Positions 36,701-45,700 of a stretch of 64,000 bases of DNA are shown piece after piece. This DNA is from Nipponacmea schrenckii. Lineage: Eukaryota > Mollusca > Gastropoda > Lottiidae. The stretch covers positions 42,164,722-42,228,721 of the forward strand of contig CM060199.1 in the NCBI GenBank assembly GCA_030562195.1, read 5' to 3'. Numbering within the stretch: position 1 is the first letter of the stretch; every line of letters begins with the position of its first letter. Below the pieces are notes generated by a model that saw nothing but the letters and a program-made list of their open reading frames with translations, made no database searches and had not been told where the DNA came from. The translations under genes were made by a program, and so were the position numbers.

Positions 36701-39700
36701 AATACCTAAAAATATTTAATTTTATAAGGTTCAACTTTTGACAGATTTTAATGAAACTTGGTAATATTGTACATTTATCACCCCAGAAAAGAAGTTCATG
36801 ACTGAAGGTTGAATATTTATTTCTGGTGATTGTTACTGTATTGTTTTGTTCAAATTCATTGCTGCCAGTGCGCGTATATTACCTTGCCTGGCAAGCTATC
36901 TTTAATGTAGGTTCTGCGCTAGGAGTTGCCCTTATGTTACCTATTGGTGGAGTTCTATGTAAATACGGCTTTGATGGTGGATGGCCCTCTGTATTTTATG
37001 TTATTGGTACGTACATGACCAATGTTTGAAGAAAGCTTGTGGTGATGCTGGTCTGTAAATTAATGCGAATTGAGCCATATCAAAAGTGTGGCTTTTTACC
37101 ACATATCTTGTTGAATACTACAATGTTGGGATTTAGAGCATACATAGGACATAAGTACGGATTCTAGCATTTGTATGAATATTGGATACACCAAAAACCA
37201 ATTTCTTTTGTGTGTTTTCTGAAATTTAAAATTACTGAATGAATCTAAATTAGATTCCAACAAACTGGAGCCTTTTTCCGATATCCAAATTACTTATTTG
37301 AATTTATTTACAGGAATATGTACATTTGTTTGGACAGTAACGTGGTATTTCTTTGCTTCTAACTCTCCTCAAGAACATCCCACGATTTCAGAAACTGAAC
37401 TAAAATTTATTGAATTATCACTTGGTCTAACCAAAAAGAAACATAAAAAGGTAGACATAATTTTGAATATATCTGATTACTAATAAGGATAGGGTTTTGC
37501 GATTTATCAAGTTTCAAAGTCAGAATGCTCGAAAAAATTTAAAGCCTTCACAAGATATCCACGATCTTTCAAATTATAAAAAAAATATCAAAAGTCAAAT
37601 GACTGTAAATCAAATTAATGTATTTATCTCCACAATGATCAGCGACCGGATTCTTTACTTATTTTCAGAAATTGGTCATTCCCTGGAAATCTATAGTGAC
37701 ATCAACAGCAACTTGGGCCATAATAGTGACGCATTTTTTAATGAACTATGGACATTATATGCTTGTCACCCAATTACCTACATACATGAAAGAGGTTTTG
37801 AAATTTGACATTCAATCGGTAAGTCTATAATAACTTATTTTTTTTGTTTTTTATTTCGTTTATATTCAATTCTTATTATTCCCGGAAGGAAGTTAGATCT
37901 GAAGAAGCACACATTAGAATCTATTATAATGTTAATTTATATTTCGTATGAATCATTTTGTTTTATTTTATTTCAGAATGGAATTTTCACAATGCTACCA
38001 TTTCTTTGTTTATGGATCGTTTTGATATTGGCTGGTCTGATCTCAGATTGTTTCATAGCAAAAAAGATCTTGTCTGTTGGTAATACACGTAAACTTATGA
38101 CAGCACTGGGTAAATTTGATAACATTTCCATACATTTTAAACTGCCACGTTGTAATGTGAACGTAATGCCCTCACCCCTGCCCTGATACATTTTCAAAAA
38201 ATGTGTTGTGTAGGATCATTATTATATACGATCTTGGAGAATTTTTGACAAATTAACATATAACAAATATACATTGAAAGCGGTTTATGGAAAGCGGTTT
38301 ATGGGGCAACAGTTTTTATCAGAATTCTTTGAAAATATTTATGTAGGATTATCTATAAGATTATTGATAACTAGCCGAATATTGTTACGATTCGTCAACT
38401 TTTGTCATACCGAAAGAGATTTAATTCATTTATGTTAACCCTTTGAAGACTGGTGTTGTTTTAAAACAACACTATTCTAAACCAGACATAAAATTACAAT
38501 GTTATACATTTTATTATTTTGTACCATATATGCATAGTATACCACATATTTACCAGTTAAATATAGCCCCAAAAGGTTCGAAAAGTCACGTGTCACTTGA
38601 CATTGTCCAGAAGCCTAGGTCAAATGACATTTTCTCCACGGTCCTGATATCCACAAGTTAAGGTATAGTTAATCTAAATTTTAACTTTTTTAAAAATTAT
38701 ATATTATTGAAGATTAAGATTTTGTTCTTCTATGTATATGAAACACATTCTTTCTAATAATGTTACCATGGAGAAATAACCACATCAATGTTCGTGTTGT
38801 TCATGACCAACATCCGTCAAATGTGGTAAAAATTATTACTCTTATGTGCATGCATTGCAAGTATTTCATGCACTTTTTACTAAGATTGGGTGAAAGCTTA
38901 GTCTAATAACTTTTAACCCTTTTAAATACAAATAATTCTGATTTCAGATGCTACAGAAACAGAAACTGTCATGGACGAAGTTGTTAAAATCATATACCTA
39001 CCCGAAGGTGATGTTTCAGATATTGGCGAACCATCTGATGATGAAGCTGATGGGTGGCTTTAGGACAATTCTGATGAGTCCTCTGTCGATTTAGAACCAC
39101 AGAAACTATCTGTGGAGCTAGACGACCAACCTTCCACATCATGCAAAAAGCTAAAGCAACGATACAGATGGATCAAGCAACCACTGCAGAACAAAGATAC
39201 TACATGGACTGGTAAATTTTCAGACCCTCCCGAAGAACCATGGATCGCATATACATATTTCAAAATGTTCTTTGACGATAAGATGATGTCTAATATTGCC
39301 AATGAAACCAACATGTACAGTATGCAACGGTACGGAAAAGAACTTGGAACAAGTTCTAATCAAATTAAACAATTTATAGGGATACATATATTAATGGGTA
39401 TATTCAACGTTCTTCAGTACAGAATATTTTGGGAAAATCCAACAAGATTTGCACCTATAGTTGATGTTATGTCCAGAACTGTATTCGATCGGCTACGAAC
39501 CTCAATTCATTTTAATGACAATACACAGATGAAGCCCCGTGGTGATGTAGAGTATGACCGTCTTTTCAAGATCCGCCCTCTCATTGATAGCCTTCGAGAA
39601 AATATGAAGAAGACTGAGCCAGAAGAGAAACACAGCATCGATGAGCAAACGGTGCCTTTTAAGGGAAGAAGTCACATTAAGCAATACATGCCAAAGAAAC

Positions 39701-42700
39701 CACATAAATGGGGATTTAAAATATTGACACCATGTGGTGTATCTGGTTTGATTTATGATTTTGAAGTTTATGTTGGTCAAGGTTCGGTTCCTGATAAAGG
39801 TCTAGGTGTATCTGGTGATGTTGTTGTCCGCCTGGTTGAAGGTCTGGATCCAACTTTAAACCATAAAGTGTTTTTTGATAACTGGTTTACGTCGATGGAT
39901 ATCATGGTTCGATTACAAGATATGGGGATTTGGGCAATTGGTACTGTTCGAAGAAACAGGCTCAAGGGATGCATAATGATGACTGACAAAGAACTTATGA
40001 GCACTGGTAGGGGTTCAATTGATTATCGAAGTGAACGAGAGGGTCGTTTTATAGCTGTTGAATGGGCTGACAACAAAGTTGTTCATCTTCTTTCTTCATT
40101 GTGTGGTGTTGAACCAATGTCTGAATGTAGGCGATACAACAGGGCAACAAAGCAACATGATACATTTCAAAGACCTGCTATTGTTGCTGAATATGTAAAA
40201 TATATGGGTGGTGTCGATTTGTCGGATATGTCGATTGAATTGTACAGGATCAATATAAGAAGCAATCGTTGGTACCTTCGCCTGTTCTATTATTGTATAA
40301 ATACAGCAGTGAATAATGGCTGGCTATTGTACAGGCGCCACTGTGATCAACTTAACCAACCTCATATGAAATTATTGCCTTTCCGGAGTCAAATTGCTAA
40401 TGCTCTTATGCTGGCTGGAAAGTCCAAGAAGCGAGGACCAGGCCACCACTTCCTACCTCTTCCATAATCGGCCATAAATATATCTTAATTTCAAAATAGA
40501 GAAGAGAAACATGAAACCAAACCTGAACCATTCATATTTCCTGTATCAATCGATATCTCTTATATGAGCATTATTTTTACAGTGAAAATATGTTCACTAA
40601 TTCCTTTGAAATTTAATAAACTAAAATTATGTTTAAGCTTTTTGTCTAAATGTTGTTGTATTTGAAAGAATACCAATTCATGTCAAAACTCATACAAACG
40701 TAGAATATCTATCAGCCAAATATGTTGTCCAAAAAACGGTCAAATTGGGCAAAAACAATATGTAATCAAATACATGAAAGGAAACTAGTGTAATGTTGAC
40801 CTCTGTTAAGGCTATGTCCTTTTGAAATATATTACCACATCTGACCAATGTTGTTAAGGAACAACATTACACAGTTTCCATGGAAACCACAAAATTTTTA
40901 AAAAAAACATCTTCAAAATGATATTTTATACCGTTTCAACAGTTTCATACAACAGAATAATTTTTCATATCGGTATTTCATAATGTTGCCTTCAAAGGGT
41001 TAAATCAAGAAATTCAATCTTCTGTAACTCTTTCAGAAAACTCGTTGAAAACTTTAATAATTTCACATGAAAGTCTGATATAAATATAAAATATAATGAC
41101 CATGAAAAGATGAGCTAGTCAAACTGAAAGTAGACCATAACATTTTATCAACATCCGCCTGAATGTCAATATACACAGATCATTTTTTTTACAATATATA
41201 CTTTTTATATATTTGTTGTTAGAAAATCTCTAATCATTTCACATTTCTGAATGAAAATGAAATGAAAAATCAATTTCCAAATCTAGACAAAAATCTGGTC
41301 AAATATAGGCATGCAAAAAAAACCCTAAAAGGTTAGTGAGTAAGAGGATTACGTTTGGATTCGGTTCTAGCTGCGACTTTCTAGTGTTTTATATGAATTT
41401 GGATCAGCTCAAGATTCAATATTTCACCTTTAATCCTACTAACCCAATACACTAGTACAAAAAGCAATATTCTTATTTTAAAGGTGCAATTGGTACTGGA
41501 GTGTTTTTAATAGGTTTAAGTTACATTGGATGTGACCAACAAATTCTCGCAGTAGCACTAGTAACGATTGCCGTTGCTCTAGAAGGTTTTAGTTCAAGTG
41601 GATTTTTTATCAACACCACAGATATTGCTCCAGCATATGCTGGTACAATTTTAGGCATATCGAATTCTTTGGCAACTTTGCCCGGAGTTATAGCACCATA
41701 CGTAGCCGGTGTTCTCACACCTCATGTAAGTTATTTCCGTTACTCAATTACTTATTTCTTGCTAAAAGATTCGACATTTGTATTTCTAACAATGAAACAT
41801 TTCCCAAGATAAGATATTTCCGTTACTCGATTACTGCTAAAAGTTTCGACATTTGTAATTCTAACAATGGAACATTTCCCAAGATATTTCATAGCGTTAT
41901 TAAGGTTTTCAAAATTGTGGTTTGGTCGAATTTGACCAAAGGAATGACATAAGGTGTAGCTATCCATTAAGGTCAAAGTTTGAGGGTTTTATTTTTAATT
42001 CTAAGCCAATTACAAGATTGCATACGTATGTGAATTTTGGTGTCATGTACACTACGCGCTAAAACAGGTTAAAAAGGAACCTGTTACAAGACGATCCCAT
42101 ACTAGCTCATGTTCCCTATTGCTGATCTTAAAAACTTGAAGTAATGTGTCTCATGGGTCGTTTTGTATTTGGCAGAATGTTACCTTTCATTTAAAGTAAT
42201 TTTCTTCCAATCCTGAATGTAATATTTAGGTTAAAATCGGCAATAGCGCTGTGTTTGCTTTACGTGTGGATGTGTTTTGCGAGCATACTAAATGCAGTGG
42301 AAATTCGTCCGACTTCGATCATTCTATACACTTGATGTGTCAAAGAAAACAATCTTTCAATTTTAGATTTCTGGCGAGTCCAATGTCTAGCATAAGACAT
42401 TCTTTGCTCAGTGTGAAGACCTGTAAATTACCTTGACATACACTGTGTCGTTCTGTTAGACGTCCAGATCATCAGTAAGCTTTATCATTCTCTTTATGAT
42501 CCGGCACTCCACAAATGGTCAAGTGCGCGCTGTTTGCATAATACCAAATAATAAAACCAGTGACTAATACTAATAACTTAAATAAGAATGTTTTGTGTAT
42601 CATTCATTGGTAGGTCAACGTCTCTCCGTACGTAATAAGTTTTAATTTGAATTATGAATAAAGTTCAACGTCCATTTATGCGTTTATGCACTTTTTCCAT

Positions 42701-45700
42701 AAATACGGGAGATAATCAAATATTTTGATGATTTTGCGAGGATTCCTCTAATGTACTTACTTTGAACTTCGCTTATTTTTTTTCAATTGTGAAGCTTGGT
42801 ATTATTGTGTTTTTTTTTTGCATTTTTGTGTACCCCACATAATTTCTGACAGGATAGCAGTTCAAAACTTTTGAAATTCGAAAATTCGTTCAATCTCATT
42901 TTTAAAACATATTATGACATATTTTTCAACTTTGCTGTTTTTATGTGATTGATTTGAAATTTTTCGTGTAAAGACGGTCTGGAAAATTAATCAAAATAGA
43001 AGTCAATTCTTTTGCATCACTTCCGATTTAGACGTAATATCAAGTTTAACTTCCGGTTGAAACACTTCCAATGTAATTGATAAATACTCCAAGGATTTAT
43101 GCTGATCGGCGTTCTTCCTTCAACAGCTGATAAAATCCAGACCGGAAGTGATACTTTGCCGCCATTTTGATTTTCCTCAAATGGGCCGATTTTTATAAAG
43201 CCTAATGTCGACTGAAAGAACATTAAAATTGCAACTAAATCTAGGAAGCTTATTTTTTAATTTCGATTTTGCTTTTTTGCAATTTTCTAGTTGAATGTTT
43301 TTTTCGGAGTTGAAAGTCTTGTGACCTTGACCTTTAGTATGTCAAATATCACCTTGGCTATCATTGGATGTTTGAATATTTGACCTTCGACTAATTCCGG
43401 TTTTATAGTTGTCCGAAAAGAGTCAACTTCGGACTGCTTTATTATTTTGAATTTCTTTAACAGTGTTAAATGCAGAATTGAAATTTGCGATTTTTATACG
43501 CCCACATCGGTCCGTCCGTCCACAATTGCTCGTAAACACTCTACAAGGTGTAATTCTTAACGGATTTAGATGAAACTTGATATGAGTGTTTATGATCACG
43601 CAAGGATGAACCCTATTGAAAATCAGCGAAATCGGAAAAATTTAGTATGAGTTCTTGCCCTTGTTCTTGAATAGCTCGTAAACACTCTGCAATGTGCAAT
43701 TCTTGACTGATTTTGATGAAACTTGGTGTGAGAGTATGTTATAACTCAAGGATAAACCCTATTGAAAATCAGCGAAATCGAAAAACATTTAGTATGAGTT
43801 ATTGCCATTGTTCTTGAAAACGCGTTCAATTTTAGCTTGTAAACACTCTTGAGAGAACAATTTTTAATGAATTTTAATGAAACTTGGCCTGAATATTTGT
43901 TATCACCCAAGGATGAAGCCTATTGAAAACCAGTTGAATCGAAAAAAAAAATAATTAATATCAGTTATTGCCCTTGTTTTTTAAAACGCGTTCAATTTTT
44001 GGCTTGTAAACACTCTACAAAGCACAGTTATTGACCGATTTTGACGAAACTTGCTGAAATTGTTTAATATCACCCAAGGATGAACCCTACTGAAAATTGC
44101 ACATATCGAAATATATTTAATACGAATTATTGCCCTTGTTCTATAAAATATGTTGGATTTTTGCATTGTAAACACTCTACAAGTCACAATTCTTAAGCGA
44201 TTTTGACGTAACTTGGCATGAGTATTTGTAATCACCTAAGGATGAACACTATTGAAATTCAGTTAAATCGAAAAATATTTAGTATCAGTTATTGCCCTTG
44301 TGTTTGAAAACGCGTTCAATTTTACCTTGTATGCACTCTAGAAAGAACAATTCTTAATGGATTTTGATAAAACTTGGCTTGAGTATTTGTTTTTACCCAA
44401 GGATGAACCCTTTTGAAAATCAAATAAATCGAAATATATTTAGTGTCAGTTATTGCCCTTGTGTTTGAAAACCGTTGATCTATTTGGCTTATAAACACTC
44501 TAGAAGGCACAATTCATGACCAATGTTGAAAAAACTCACTGAAATTGTTTGAGCCCTATTAAAAATATCAAAATATATCTAATATGAATTTTTGCCCTTG
44601 TTCTTTTAAACGTGTTTGATTTTTGTTTTGTAAACATGGCACAATTCTTGACCGATTTTGATAAAACTTAGTGTAAGAGTGTGTTTTAACTCAAGGATGA
44701 ATCCTTTTGAAAAATCCTTTTGAAAAGTTTTTGACCTTGTTCTTGAAAACGCGTTCAATTTTAGCTTGTAAACACTCTAGAAAAAACAATTCTTAATGGA
44801 TTTTGATGAAGCTTAGTTTGAGTATTTGTTTTCACCCAAGTATGAACCCTATTGAAAATCAGCTAAATCGAAAAATATTTAGTACAAGTTATCGCCTTTG
44901 TTCTTAAAAACGCATTCAATTTTTGATGAAACTTGGCTTTAGTATTTGTTTTCTCCCAAGGATGAACTCTATTGAAAATCAGATAAACCGAAAAATATTT
45001 TGTGTCAGTTATTGCCCTTGTTTTTGAAAACGCTTTAAACTTTTGGCTTGTGAACACACGTTTATTTTTTCGCTGAAATTGTTTGATATCACCCAAGAAA
45101 GATCCCTATAAAAAATATCAAAATATTATTAAGGGTATACCCTATTGCAAATCATAAAAATACCAAAAAATATTTTATGAGTTGTTATTAGGTACTATTC
45201 CTGACATTATTTAATAAAACTAGAGATCCTAGAAAAAAAGTATATGGCGGAAGGTTGAATATTTCAGTCCACCAACTGTTACCTTACTGGATTTTTTTTA
45301 TTCAAAATCAATGCTGCCAGTGGGCGTATATTACCCTGCCTGGCAAGCTATCTTTTATTCATTTAGTGTTTCTTACAATATGTTCGCTTCTTTTAGATGG
45401 ATTGATGACATAGTCATATATAATTCTATGATGTACGCATAGGTGGGGGCTCATCCGGGTTGAATTGATCAATATTTACATATAAGGGCAGAGACATAGC
45501 TCGCATAAAAACATGTTAACATGTCGACCGGCAAAAATCTCAAATGTTGTTTTCTGTTATTTCGTCTTCGTTAGCCCATAAGGTGCAGAAAAGTAGGACG
45601 TAAAACTTCATTGATTTCATTTCTGTTATTTCGACATTTTTTCCAAGTGAAAACAATTTAAATGAACGTTTATTAAAGAAATGAAACAAAATTTATATTT

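Larger units (their letters stand above)
23276..36910 (+). other. Giant SLC17 intron filled by nested transposons
   Basis: Of 13.6 kb, about 12.3 kb is BEL-1 with its nested inserts and about 0.95 kb the pearl-like element. The remaining left 0.4 kb (23276-23690) is unremarkable. Confidence 0.85.

Noticed and set aside
43981..45096. Three similar open frames on the minus strand (62-84 residues) that look like a protein family
   Set aside because: They are the same stretch of successive ~160-bp repeat units read in one frame; similarity is due to the tandem repeat, not to coding.
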